DNA of 64,000 bases from Rossellomorea orangium. GTDB taxonomy: Bacteria; Bacillota; Bacilli; Bacillales; Bacillaceae_B. A program made the translations under genes and the position numbers. Numbering within the stretch: the stretch's first letter is position 1; every line of letters starts with the position of its first letter. Shown here in pieces: positions 33,837 through 42,951 of this stretch. Location of the stretch: positions 124,001 to 188,000 of the forward strand of contig NZ_JAHWGH010000014.1 in assembly GCF_019334305.1 (NCBI RefSeq), written 5' to 3'. The notes under the pieces were generated by a model, which made no database searches, was not told where the DNA came from, and saw only the letters and a list, made by a program, of their open reading frames with translations.

Positions 33837-34858
33837 GGGTCTTGAGATCAATCAGATTTTGGCTGCCACTGGGCTTTCTGCTTGTCATGCTTTCATCAAG
33901 CTTCATCATACCTTACCTTTTCCCGGATCTCCTTGAGCCCGGTCCCGCGTATTTAAAGGATGATTCCGGCAGGGTTTACGCGGATCCTCCTTATACAATG
34001 GAGCAAATGTCTCCTCTTGGCAGTGATAAACTTGGGAGGAATTTATTTTATTTACTTCTCGCAGGAGCGAAATATACACTCTTATCGGCAATCGTCATTG
34101 CGCTTCTCCGCATGGTCGGCGGCTTTCTGTTCGGGATACTCTACGCGTTTCTTCCAAATTGGGTGAGACAGATCATCAAGGGAGTCGGGGATACATTCAA
34201 TTTCATCCCCCTAGCCATCATTGCCTTCGTTCTCCTCACTCCCCTTCAGCTTGCATTTGAAGCAGGAGCGATGTATTCGTTTCAATTTTTGATCATTGAG
34301 GTCATAGTAATTGCCATCATTGTCATCCCATCACTCGGAATGTATCTGGGAGAGGAAATGAAGGAATATTTGAAGAATGATTTTATTTCTGTCTCCAGGC
34401 AAATCGGGGCAACCAGGTTCCATATCATCAAACGGCACCTGCGCCCTCAATTCAGCCGCCATGCCCTGGTCATGTTTTCTGAACAGGTATCCCAGACTTT
34501 ATACTTACTCATTCAACTCGGGGTTCTTCACATCTGCCTCGGCGGACTGAAAACAGTGGAATTCGGGATCATGGAGCATGTACCAGAATACTTCTCTTTT
34601 ACGAATGAATGGGCGGCGACGATGAGCATCAATATTCAGATGGTCTTTCTTCATACATGGCTCGTGCTGACACCTCTAGCCTTTTTCGCCGTTTCAATCT
34701 TTTGCATCAATGAAATCACCAGGTTTTTGAAGGAAGTTCTGTTGGAAGATACAATCCCTGTCAGTGAGGGACGGACCTCTCCTGACAAGCCGGCACCTCC
34801 TTCTAGGCTGGAAGATCCATTTACGTTCACGAACCACTCAAAGGAGGGGTTCCATTGA
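33833..34858 (+). CDS. Orphan OppC-like ABC transporter permease (pair 1)
   Basis: The 341-aa polytopic protein starts at ATG 33833, which overlaps the upstream stop (ATGA) and follows GAGGAGGT. It has the OppC-like N-terminal segment, LGSDKLGRNLFYLLLAGAKY, and QIGATRFHIIKRHLRP as the ATPase-contact loop. The C-terminal cytoplasmic tail carries the dispersed element as SEGRTSP and a Pro-rich stretch not shared by its paralog at 54.9 kb. It is translationally coupled to the next lipoprotein gene. Confidence 0.75.
   Translation: MRVLRSIRFWLPLGFLLVMLSSSFIIPYLFPDLLEPGPAYLKDDSGRVYADPPYTMEQMSPLGSDKLGRNLFYLLLAGAKYTLLSAIVIALLRMVGGFLFGILYAFLPNWVRQIIKGVGDTFNFIPLAIIAFVLLTPLQLAFEAGAMYSFQFLIIEVIVIAIIVIPSLGMYLGEEMKEYLKNDFISVSRQIGATRFHIIKRHLRPQFSRHALVMFSEQVSQTLYLLIQLGVLHICLGGLKTVEFGIMEHVPEYFSFTNEWAATMSINIQMVFLHTWLVLTPLAFFAVSIFCINEITRFLKEVLLEDTIPVSEGRTSPDKPAPPSRLEDPFTFTNHSKEGFH
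34766..34780 (+). repeat. Dispersed GAGGGACGGACCT element inside the OppC-like gene
   Basis: GAGGGACGGACCTCT, read as EGRTS near the C-terminus of the permease. A single, unpaired copy. Confidence 0.85.
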
Positions 34859-35448
34859 GAAATCGGCTGATGTTCATTTTGTCTGTATGTCTTATCTTAC
34901 TGACCGGTTGCCGTGTTGAAATGGCAATCGAACTCCCTCAAAAATCGGCTACTCCTTCAGGGGTCAGGATTGACTTATCTGGTAACGTCCTTCTGCAAGG
35001 GGATGAACTTATCGTTGAAGGAAAATCCAACCTGCCAGAAGATAGTATCATGTTTGCCGGGCTCAAGGATTACGGGGAATTCGAGCCCTACGCAAGGGTG
35101 ATCAACTGGCAGGGGGAAGAAAGTGAAGAATACGTCACTGAAAGTACAGGGGTAGTGGACGAAAAAGGCAACTTTACGATCAAACTGAATCGGATCAATC
35201 CGGACTCCCGCTACAAGCTCGAAGTCCTTTTCAACCCCGCCATCCAAAAATCAAAAATCCAGGAAATCTATGGTTTTTGGGGCGAGGACATCGCATTCAA
35301 CATCGGATACCTTGACTTTGAACACAACGAAAACACCGTATCTGGAATGATCCTCATCGCCCCGATCGTCAGCATCTCAGACCCAAACGGAGACGGTGCC
35401 AAGTGGAACCTCACCAACATCCCCAAAAAATCAAGGCCATTAAAATAA
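34855..35448 (+). CDS. Lipoprotein coupled to orphan permease pair 1, unknown function
   Basis: The 197-aa product has a lipoprotein signal (LILLTGC, lipid-bearing Cys19). The mature part is beta-rich with GNVLLQGDELIVEGKSNLP and NFTIKLNRINPDSRYKLEV, which looks like an immunoglobulin-like or carboxypeptidase-regulatory-like sandwich. It is not a typical oligopeptide-binding protein, which would be over 500 aa. The start is TTG at 34855, overlapping the previous stop, with AAAGGAGG seven bases upstream. The coupling suggests it works with the permeases. Confidence 0.7.
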   Translation: MRNRLMFILSVCLILLTGCRVEMAIELPQKSATPSGVRIDLSGNVLLQGDELIVEGKSNLPEDSIMFAGLKDYGEFEPYARVINWQGEESEEYVTESTGVVDEKGNFTIKLNRINPDSRYKLEVLFNPAIQKSKIQEIYGFWGEDIAFNIGYLDFEHNENTVSGMILIAPIVSISDPNGDGAKWNLTNIPKKSRPLK

Positions 35449-35449
35449 C

Positions 35450-35518
35450 TTGAGGGACGGACCTCTAAACTGGACTAAAAATTTATATTGGAGTGTGAAT
35501 TTGAGGTCCGTCCCTCAA
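35450..35518. repeat. Dispersed GAGGGACGGACCT element, inverted pair after the lipoprotein gene
   Basis: TGAGGGACGGACCTC at 35451-35465 is mirrored by GAGGTCCGTCCCTCA at 35503-35517, with a 37-base AT-rich interior. It lies in the convergent gap and could act as a terminator for the lipoprotein operon. Confidence 0.85.
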
Positions 35519-35519
35519 A

Positions 35520-35554
35520 AAAATCCCTGCCCATTCATGATGGGCAGGGATTTT
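35520..35554. terminator. Bidirectional terminator next to the dispersed element
   Basis: AAAATCCCTGCCCA, seven-base loop, exact complement. It ends the rlmCD transcript on the minus strand and backs up the element on the plus strand. Confidence 0.85.
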
Positions 35555-35584
35555 CATATGGGTATGAAACCGGTTCAGTCCTTG

Positions 35585-36973
35585 TTATGCATTTAATGTC
35601 AATGTCGCTACGCATTCTACGTGAACGGTATGAGGGAACAGGTCGACAGGTTGAACGGCATCAAGTGTGTACCCGAATGGTTCGAGCTCCTTGATATCCG
35701 TCGCGAATGTATCCGGGTTACATGAAACGTACACAATGCGCTCCGGTTTCGCACGCCCGATCCGTCTCATCACTTTCCCGCCGGCGCCGGAACGCGGAGG
35801 ATCCAGCATCAACAGCTGGGGATGACCGAAGCTCTCGAGCATCTGATCGATTCCTTTACGTGCATCCTTTGCAAGGAACGTAGTATTCGAAATTCCATTG
35901 TCATCTGCATTACGCTTTGCCGACTCGATGGAGCTTTCGACAATTTCAATACCGGCCAGCTCTCCAACACGGCTAGCAAACGGAAGCGAGAACGTCCCTA
36001 CTCCACAGAAAAGATCGATCATTTTTTCCGTCTCCTTAGGCTGTCCCATTTCAATCGCCAAATCTACAAGTTTCTGTGCCTGAGTCGGATTCGTCTGGAA
36101 GAACGTATCAAACCAAAGGCGGAAACGATAGCCGTCCATTTCGTCATAAATGAAGTCACGGCCGGAAAGCAGATGAATTTCTTCTGCCTGTGTACGGTCT
36201 GCCCATGCCGTGTTCTCAAGCCATAAGAGACTCTTAACGTGCGGAAATTTCTCGCTGACACGGTTCACTAGATCATCGACAGCTTTTGGATGGGCATCAG
36301 GTGCCTCGGTTGCGAACAGGGCAAGCATCAATTCACCCGTCGCAAATGACTGACGGACCATTAAATGGCGCAATAACCCTTCATGCTTATCTTTGTTATA
36401 TCCCACTAAGGCATGATTCTTGGCCCAATCAGCGACTTCCATGGTGGCTTCGACCATCTCTTCACTTGCGATCAGACACGTTTCAAGAGAGATGATTTTA
36501 CGGAAGTTCCCCTGTTCATGCAAACCAAGCTCTCCTACAGGTGAAAACGTAAACTCCATCTTATTCCGGTAACGCCACGGGTTGTCCATCCCCATTGTGT
36601 CACGGACGAGTTCAGGATCAAATCCCTGCCCTATCAACGCTTCTTTCACATGATCGGTCTTGTGCTTCAATTGACCTTCGTAATCCCAATGCTGCCACAC
36701 ACATCCTCCGCATCGCTCAAAATGCGGGCAGGGCGGGGCAACACGTTCAGGGTTCTCCTCCAGGATTTCATCAGCCATCGCCTTCCGCCTTCTGCGGTCC
36801 GGCTGGTCGACTGTCACTTTCACCTTTTCCCCGATCAGGGTCTGAGGGATCGTAAGTCTCAGTTTCTTCGGATTCCCAAGCTCATTTTCACGCCAAATGA
36901 CAGCCTGTCCCGATCCTTTTTGATCTAATTCTTCTATAGTAGCAACCATTGTTTCTGGTTTGATATTCGACAC
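35585..36973 (-). CDS. rlmCD: 23S rRNA uracil-C5 methyltransferase RlmCD (TrmA/RumA family)
   Basis: The 462-aa enzyme has a TRAM domain (about 1-60), the iron-sulfur cluster cysteines in CPHFERCGGC, a SAM-binding DLFCGVGTFSLP and the catalytic YVSCNP near residue 413. In Bacillus a single such enzyme methylates U747 and U1939 of 23S rRNA. The start is GTG at 36973, preceded by GAAGGAGG. Confidence 0.88.
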   Translation of the reverse strand: MSNIKPETMVATIEELDQKGSGQAVIWRENELGNPKKLRLTIPQTLIGEKVKVTVDQPDRRRRKAMADEILEENPERVAPPCPHFERCGGCVWQHWDYEGQLKHKTDHVKEALIGQGFDPELVRDTMGMDNPWRYRNKMEFTFSPVGELGLHEQGNFRKIISLETCLIASEEMVEATMEVADWAKNHALVGYNKDKHEGLLRHLMVRQSFATGELMLALFATEAPDAHPKAVDDLVNRVSEKFPHVKSLLWLENTAWADRTQAEEIHLLSGRDFIYDEMDGYRFRLWFDTFFQTNPTQAQKLVDLAIEMGQPKETEKMIDLFCGVGTFSLPFASRVGELAGIEIVESSIESAKRNADDNGISNTTFLAKDARKGIDQMLESFGHPQLLMLDPPRSGAGGKVMRRIGRAKPERIVYVSCNPDTFATDIKELEPFGYTLDAVQPVDLFPHTVHVECVATLTLNA

Positions 36974-37070
36974 TATCTACGTCCTCCTTCAAAATGCTCT
37001 CTAACTCTATACTTTATTAAAAATGAAGGCGGAATGCAACAAGGATCTAGGGATTGAGACGCAACAAAGA

Positions 37071-37088
37071 AGCCTTGATATCAAGGCT
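37071..37088. terminator. Short palindromic hairpin downstream of the amidase gene
   Basis: AGCCTTGATATCAAGGCT, followed on the minus strand by TCTTTGTTG. The T run is weak, so termination of the amidase transcript is only likely. Confidence 0.5.
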
Positions 37089-37131
37089 CCTTTCGTGATT
37101 AGTCCTGTAAACGGGCCAGTGGGCCTGTGCT

Positions 37132-38301
37132 TTAATAGGCCTTGTATCGACCATAATCTCCAGTGATATACGCTCTTTTGCCATTATAAACAACTTCCCA
37201 ATATCCTGAGCTGCTGTTTCTGCCACTTACAGATCCGGTGACAGGAATGGTCCTTCCTTTTCTGATAGTCCCGAGATTTTGAGATGCGAGACGATCCGGT
37301 CGATCTTGTACGATGGCAGCATTCGCCACCCCTATGATCGTAATTTCACCGATGGCAATCGGACCTCCTGATACAGGTGGAGGTGATGCAGATCCACCCG
37401 ATGGTTGTCCACTTCCTTCCACTTTCACAAATTGTGGAGAGGCCGTGACGTAGTAAACATATCCTCTGGAGTTCTTGACCTCATACATCTCTGCTCCCTC
37501 TACTTTTAACTTCCTGACAATCGTTGGAAACCCATAACCAAATTTCAAGGTCCCTGCCCGGTACCTATCATCGAATGTCGGGCGGCTGTAAAAATCGAGA
37601 CCATCATTTCCTTTATAGATGCTCTCGACACGCTTGCCCGCAACACTATCACCGCTTGTCCCACCTGAAACCGGCGGCGTTCCCACCTGTCCTCCACTCC
37701 CTGCGGCTATATATGGTACTCCGAAGAAATCACAGATCCCCAGGGCCTGCTCCCTTGCCGTCTCACGTTGAAAATCCTCATTGATCATGAGTAAGGCTTC
37801 TCTCTCATTATCCATGAAACCATTCTCCACGAGTACGGCAGGTCCATTGAACTCCCTTGTCATATGAAGATTTTGTTCAATGATCCCACGGTAAACTTGC
37901 TTTGTTCCCTGCTTTAAATACTTCGCGATACTTTCTGCGAGCCGCCTGTCTTGTGCATCATTGAAATAAACATGTAGCGAATGTCCTTCAGCATCCTTTC
38001 CGGGACCATCAAACTTTCCATCAAAAGCGTTATAATGATTGGACACCAATGCGTCCGCCCCCAGGGAATTCGCTGCATCCGTCCTTGCCTTCAACGGAGT
38101 ATCTGCATCTGTCGGTGCCGTGAGAAGGGTCCGGAATCCACACCTTTCCAATTCAAGCTTCAAAAAGTAAGTCACTCTTTCATTGAACTCATTCTCCCTG
38201 ATCTGTCTTCCAATCGACGGAATATAAGGTGTTCGTTTACCAGCTGTTCCAAGACCATGACCATCATCTAATGCTATTAAATAATCACTAGCTTTTACCA
38301 T
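37132..38301 (-). CDS. N-acetylmuramoyl-L-alanine amidase with two SH3-like domains
   Basis: The 389-aa protein has an Amidase_3 domain (about 5-200) with zinc ligands in LDDGHG, NERVTYF, SNHYN and the catalytic VENGFM. Two SH3-like wall-binding domains follow, one from about 225 to 295 (GLDFYSRPTF...GYVYYVTASPQF) and one near the C-terminus (IVQDRPDRLASQNLG...RAYITGDY), each after a Gly/Pro-rich linker. No signal peptide is present, so it may act on the wall after cell lysis or in the mother cell at sporulation, like CwlC. That role is inference. Confidence 0.85.
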   Translation of the reverse strand: MVKASDYLIALDDGHGLGTAGKRTPYIPSIGRQIRENEFNERVTYFLKLELERCGFRTLLTAPTDADTPLKARTDAANSLGADALVSNHYNAFDGKFDGPGKDAEGHSLHVYFNDAQDRRLAESIAKYLKQGTKQVYRGIIEQNLHMTREFNGPAVLVENGFMDNEREALLMINEDFQRETAREQALGICDFFGVPYIAAGSGGQVGTPPVSGGTSGDSVAGKRVESIYKGNDGLDFYSRPTFDDRYRAGTLKFGYGFPTIVRKLKVEGAEMYEVKNSRGYVYYVTASPQFVKVEGSGQPSGGSASPPPVSGGPIAIGEITIIGVANAAIVQDRPDRLASQNLGTIRKGRTIPVTGSVSGRNSSSGYWEVVYNGKRAYITGDYGRYKAY

Positions 38302-38493
38302 ATTTTGTATCCTCCTTCACTAGTAAAATATTCATAGATAAGAGAATTGGTCACGGCAACAGAAGAAAAATGTGCCCGCCATACACGATCATAAAATCGT
38401 TAGGCAGACACTCCATCTATTAAATCAGAAATAATAATATTAGTTTACTATTAATAAGGGTGTCCCAATATGGATCCTTTCCCAATTTCGATC

Positions 38494-39459
38494 TTAAAAT
38501 GTGGCCACATGCAGGATACCAAGTTCCTTTAATCTCTCTGTATTCTCCTCCACATAACATCCAATATCATCCGGAAAGTGAGAATCCGACGAGGTGGTGA
38601 ATTTCACCCCTGCTTCAGCAAGCACTTTCAGAAAGCTCTTGCTTGGGCACATTTCCTTAATCGGGTAACGATAAAATAAACCGGCATTCACTTCCGTTGC
38701 TGTATTCGTTTCCACTAATGCACGTGCAATCTTCTGGTAATGAGGTAGTAGAGTTTCTTCATCCGGTCTGAAATTGAATACTTTCAAATTATCGAGGTGG
38801 GCGACGAAGTCAAACAAGCCGCTGCGGATGGCCTCTTCGACGATTTGAAAGAAGCGTCCATATAAATCTTGCAGATCATATTGTTCAAATCGCCCTTTCG
38901 TTTCAGGGTTGTCAAAACCCCATCCATCAATGAAATGAACCGAACCAATCACATAATCCCATTGATGAGTGGATAACAATTCCTTTAGCTGATCATGGCA
39001 ACCCGGAAAGAAGTCAGCTTCCATCCCAAGCCGTAACTTGATACCATGTTCCGCCCATTTTGTTTTCTGACTTTCAATGAAGTCGACAAAGTCCCCCATG
39101 TTTTCGGTCATCACCTGCTTCAACCACTGATGCTGCTTTTTCCCCAAGTCTGACTCACTGATATCCATGTGCTTCTCGAAATAGTCTCTGGTTTCCCTGA
39201 AACGATATAAATGATCGACAATACCGACTTCCTTGAGATTTCTCTCTTTGGCTTTCTGTAAGTATAGATCCAGCCATTGGGATGAATATGGACCTTTTTC
39301 TAGCCGCTCAATCAGCAGGTTGTGGCTGGCTTGAATCCACTCTCTATGATGGAACCCATCACTAAGCGGTTGAAAGTGCTGCAATGCGCGGCTTGTCCGT
39401 TCAAGCCAGCGAAATGAATAGGGACCTTCTTCCAGATGTACGTGATAATCGACAGTCAT
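38494..39459 (-). CDS. PHP-domain phosphoesterase, histidinol-phosphatase-like
   Basis: The 321-aa protein begins TVDYHVHLEEGPYS, the first metal-binding HxH motif of the PHP domain, with further metal ligands in GIVDHLYRF, RLGMEADFFPG, GSVHFIDGW, VAHLDNLKVF and SDSHFPDD. Members are histidinol phosphatases or other phosphomono- and diesterases, or trinuclear metal hydrolases. It is the last gene of the seven-gene ABC operon, in which the context suggests it acts on the imported phosphorylated product or a breakdown intermediate. Confidence 0.82.
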   Translation of the reverse strand: MTVDYHVHLEEGPYSFRWLERTSRALQHFQPLSDGFHHREWIQASHNLLIERLEKGPYSSQWLDLYLQKAKERNLKEVGIVDHLYRFRETRDYFEKHMDISESDLGKKQHQWLKQVMTENMGDFVDFIESQKTKWAEHGIKLRLGMEADFFPGCHDQLKELLSTHQWDYVIGSVHFIDGWGFDNPETKGRFEQYDLQDLYGRFFQIVEEAIRSGLFDFVAHLDNLKVFNFRPDEETLLPHYQKIARALVETNTATEVNAGLFYRYPIKEMCPSKSFLKVLAEAGVKFTTSSDSHFPDDIGCYVEENTERLKELGILHVATF

Positions 39460-39471
39460 GGTGTCTCCTCC

Positions 39472-40251
39472 TTATGGCGAAATCCATTTTTTAAATGTGG
39501 TGCGTTTACTCTTCTGCCACTCCCTCGGCATCGGTGCATCGCATACCACATAGTCAAGTTCTGTCATTGAACCGATCCTGCAAAAGGAGGTCCGGTTCAA
39601 TTTAGAGGAATCAACCAGCAGATAGGTCTCCCTTCCCTGCTTCATGACGGTTTCAGAAACGAGGGATTCTTCCAAATCATAATCGAATATATCTGTGATT
39701 GTGACTCCTCCGCAAGACAGAAACACTTTGTCAAATTGAAAATGCCGGAGCATCTGAATGGTCATGGCCCCTGACACGGATTTCTGTTCAGGGTTGCTCA
39801 TCCCGCCAAGCATGACAAGCTTTCCATCAAAGATCTTTGCTTCAAGATTCTTATTGATGATTTCTGCTGAAGCCAGGGAATTGGTGACAATCGTGAGGCG
39901 CTGAAGTCCTGCCAGAGCATAGGCCAGTTGATAGGTTGTGGTGCCGACGTCAAGCATGATCGTATCCCCGTCCTGAATATAGCGGGAAGCAAGTTTCCCG
40001 ATTGTCCGCTTGGCCTCGAGGTGGACATTCATCTTTTGTCGGAACAATGGCTCCTGCACGGGCGGAACGTATTTCACCGCTCCTCCATGGACGCGGGTGA
40101 GGCGATTTTCTTTCTCTAGGATTGCCAGGTCCTTCCGAATGGTTTCAGGTGTCACATCCATTTTTTCTGCTAACTGTGTGACGTATATTTTCTCATCCTC
40201 ATGAAGGATGTCTTCTATTAATCTGTGCCGGTCAGCTGCAAATGCACTCAT
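39472..40251 (-). CDS. DeoR-family regulator of the phospho-compound ABC operon
   Basis: The 259-aa protein has a DeoR winged helix (LAEKMDVTPETIRKDLAILEKENRLTRVHGGAV) and a sugar-phosphate-binding C-terminal domain (DGDTIMLDVGTTTYQLAY, IVTNSLASAEI, LSCGGV). DeoR regulators sense phosphorylated sugars or polyols. Its ATG overlaps the ATPase stop (ATGA), so it is co-translated with the transporter, and its likely signal is a phosphorylated product of the imported compound. Confidence 0.88.
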   Translation of the reverse strand: MSAFAADRHRLIEDILHEDEKIYVTQLAEKMDVTPETIRKDLAILEKENRLTRVHGGAVKYVPPVQEPLFRQKMNVHLEAKRTIGKLASRYIQDGDTIMLDVGTTTYQLAYALAGLQRLTIVTNSLASAEIINKNLEAKIFDGKLVMLGGMSNPEQKSVSGAMTIQMLRHFQFDKVFLSCGGVTITDIFDYDLEESLVSETVMKQGRETYLLVDSSKLNRTSFCRIGSMTELDYVVCDAPMPREWQKSKRTTFKKWISP

Positions 40252-41252
40252 GTCAGTGGAATCACATCCTCTTTTTGAATATATAGAATGACTTCACCAT
40301 CAGGTTTCAGTCCTGTCTCTCTTTGCTGCAGCAAATCGGCAGAAAAAGTCACAGAGTTCGACTCCAACGTATAGCGTACGATGCTTCCCAATACAGCGAT
40401 GTCTTTCACCACGGCTGTAATGGCAGAAGATTGTCCCGATTCCGTTCTCTGAAACGCTTCAGGACGGATGGCGTACAGACTGTGGTCAGGAAGGGCTGTC
40501 GGCCCAAGTAAGGCATCAAGCTCACCTGCATCCAGGACATTATAATGACCGATGAACCTGGCAGCAAATTCCGTAGACGGATTCATATAGATATCATGAG
40601 GATGTCCACTTTGAACCATTTCCCCCTTGTTCAATAGTACGATTCGATCACTTACAATCATGGCTTCTTCCTGATCGTGAGTCACAAGGATCATCGTGAT
40701 GCCGAGTCTTTGCTGAATCGATCGTAAAAGCTGTTGCAGATTTTTTCGAATCTGTGCATCTAATGCACTTAGTGGTTCATCTAACAGAAGAACTTTCGGC
40801 TCCACGACGACGCTTCTTGCAAGAGCCACTCTCTGCTGCTGACCGCCGGATAATTCATGTGGAAATGCCTTTTCTTTCCCTGTCAGTCCTACCAGTTCAA
40901 TGATAGTCATCACTTTGTCATGGATTTCGCTCTTCTCCATTTTCTTCATCTTCAATCCGAAAGCGACATTTTCATACACATTCATATTGGGAAACAGAGC
41001 ATACGATTGAAACACCATTCCCACTCCTCTGTCCTTCGGCGAGACATTGGTCACATCTCTTCCATCAATCAAAATGGAGCCTTCTTCCGGTGTGACAAGA
41101 CCTGCAATCATCCTGAGGAGCGTACTTTTCCCGCACCCACTCGGACCCAGGAACGTCACAAGCTCCCCTTTCTCGATTTCAAGGTTCATGTCTTGAATGA
41201 CCGTCTGGCCTTCAAAGGATTTCTGGATTTGATTCAATGTGATAAAGCTCAT
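40248..41252 (-). CDS. ABC transporter ATP-binding protein of the PotA/FbpC/PhnT type
   Basis: The 334-aa ATPase starts MSFITLNQIQKSFEGQTVIQ and has Walker A GPSGCGKS, signature LSGGQQQRVALARS, Walker B LLLDEPLSALD, the H-loop VTHDQEEA and a C-terminal TOBE-like domain (IRPEAFQ...). This set is typical of ATPases of polyamine, iron, phosphonate or glycerol-phosphate importers. The start overlaps the upstream permease stop, and AAAGGAG lies 11 bases ahead. Confidence 0.9.
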   Translation of the reverse strand: MSFITLNQIQKSFEGQTVIQDMNLEIEKGELVTFLGPSGCGKSTLLRMIAGLVTPEEGSILIDGRDVTNVSPKDRGVGMVFQSYALFPNMNVYENVAFGLKMKKMEKSEIHDKVMTIIELVGLTGKEKAFPHELSGGQQQRVALARSVVVEPKVLLLDEPLSALDAQIRKNLQQLLRSIQQRLGITMILVTHDQEEAMIVSDRIVLLNKGEMVQSGHPHDIYMNPSTEFAARFIGHYNVLDAGELDALLGPTALPDHSLYAIRPEAFQRTESGQSSAITAVVKDIAVLGSIVRYTLESNSVTFSADLLQQRETGLKPDGEVILYIQKEDVIPLT

Positions 41253-41253
41253 G

Positions 41254-42033
41254 TTAGAACGACTCCTTTTTACGCTGGGCAAATTTCACAACCAAGCTTG
41301 ATAGGATACTGATGAATACGAAATAACACACGACGATGGCACTGGAGAAGTGACCACTTTTCTTTAATTGCTGATACAAGTAAATTTGTACGGTTTCATA
41401 ACTGCCACCGACCAATAAGTTCGCCAGGACGAATTCTCCAAAGAGAATCGAGAATGAAAGGAGGGCTGACACCAGGATGCCCGTCATGATATTGGGAACG
41501 ATGATTTTCCTGAAGGCCGATACTTTAGATGCCCCCAATAGTTCAGCCGATTCCATCAGGGACACAGCATGAATGTTTCTGAGACTATTGCGTGTACCCT
41601 GATACATATAAGGCATGATTCCGATGAAATATGCACCGACCGTGACCAGTACCATGGGAACTCCGACTTTCGAATAGGCTCTTAACAGTCCCACTGCCAT
41701 AATAACTCCCGGCATGGCATAGGTAAGGAGCACAATCGCCTGCAGCCCTTTTTCCAAACGCGGGGCATAGACGACAATGGCAAAGATCGCAGGCACCATG
41801 AAGAGGGCTGAAAGAACGGTTGCCCCTCCTGAAAGCACAAGGGAACGGAGGACAGCTGAAGTAAACGCTCCATCACTGAATAGCTCCGTATACCACTTAA
41901 AGGTGATTCCTTCCGGCAGAACCGTTTGATTCCATTTAGTCGAGACCGAATATAAGAACGTCGCTACTAATGGAACAATAAGATAAGCAAACACAATGAC
42001 CAAGGGGACGAACGATAACCGACTTTTCTTCAT
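41254..42033 (-). CDS. ABC transporter permease 2 (PotC/PhnV type)
   Basis: The 259-aa permease starts at ATG 42033 (AAGGAGGGATG upstream), overlapping the upstream stop by ATGA. It has about six hydrophobic segments and the EAA-like loop ESAELLGASKVSAFRKIIVP, typical of PotC-class permeases of polyamine/phosphonate/glycerol-phosphate importers. It pairs with the upstream permease. Confidence 0.88.
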   Translation of the reverse strand: MKKSRLSFVPLVIVFAYLIVPLVATFLYSVSTKWNQTVLPEGITFKWYTELFSDGAFTSAVLRSLVLSGGATVLSALFMVPAIFAIVVYAPRLEKGLQAIVLLTYAMPGVIMAVGLLRAYSKVGVPMVLVTVGAYFIGIMPYMYQGTRNSLRNIHAVSLMESAELLGASKVSAFRKIIVPNIMTGILVSALLSFSILFGEFVLANLLVGGSYETVQIYLYQQLKKSGHFSSAIVVCYFVFISILSSLVVKFAQRKKESF

Positions 42034-42875
42034 CCGACATCCCTCCTTACCTTTCTTGTGAGCCATTCATTAATCAGCATCGAGACAATCAGCGTTACGC
42101 CCAGTAGAACAGCAAGTGCGCTTCCAAGTTCCGGTTGGGCAAAGATATCACCTGAGATCAAGGCTCCAATCCTGATCGTAGCCAGATTATACGTACTTCC
42201 TGTCAGGGCATAGGCCGAGGCATAGGCTCCCATTGAATTCGCAAACAGGATACTCGCTGTACCTGCGACGCTCGGCAGGAGGATCGGAATACCGATCCGT
42301 TTCCAGAATGTTAGCGGGGACGCACCAAGAAGATAAGCCGATTCCCGCCACTGCTCCTTGATGCCATGAAATGCAGGGAACATAAGCATGACGGCCAAGG
42401 GCAATTGAAAGTAAATATAAATGAGAATGAGACCTGTCCAAGAATACAGGTTAAAATGATTCAACAGCGCGACATCCAGTTTTTCCGCTAAAATCGTGAA
42501 CACGCCGCTATTCCCCATTAAGACGATAAATGCGAAGGATAACGGGATTCCGGCGAAGTTTGACGTTAAATTTGCCAGTACGAGAATCCGGTCCTGTGTT
42601 CTCTTGTGAAAAAACGTAATGGCGTATGAGGCAAAAAGCGCCAGGATCATCGCCACGACGGTAGACGAAACCGAAATGATGATACTATTCTCGAATGATT
42701 GATAGTAATAGGGATTCGTAAAGATCTCCATGTAGTTAGCCAGGGAGAATGACCCTTCCCCACCTTTTGTAAAACTTGCATGAATCATCGATACCAATGG
42801 AACGATTAAGAATAATAGAATAAAGACCACTAAAGGAACCATCGTAAGAAATATACCGGATTTCCTCTTTTTCAT
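42030..42875 (-). CDS. ABC transporter permease 1 (PotB/PhnU type)
   Basis: The 281-aa membrane protein begins MKKRKSGIFLTMVPLVVFIL and has about six segments with the EAA-like loop ESAYLLGASPLTFWKRIGIP. It forms the heterodimeric membrane channel with the next gene. AAAAGGAG precedes the ATG. Confidence 0.88.
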   Translation of the reverse strand: MKKRKSGIFLTMVPLVVFILLFLIVPLVSMIHASFTKGGEGSFSLANYMEIFTNPYYYQSFENSIIISVSSTVVAMILALFASYAITFFHKRTQDRILVLANLTSNFAGIPLSFAFIVLMGNSGVFTILAEKLDVALLNHFNLYSWTGLILIYIYFQLPLAVMLMFPAFHGIKEQWRESAYLLGASPLTFWKRIGIPILLPSVAGTASILFANSMGAYASAYALTGSTYNLATIRIGALISGDIFAQPELGSALAVLLGVTLIVSMLINEWLTRKVRRDVG

Positions 42876-42951
42876 GAGTATTCACTCCTTTTACACCATT
42901 GTCCTCATGTTCAGGGTGAAGGGGATATACGCCCATCCACCCTGAGAAGGA

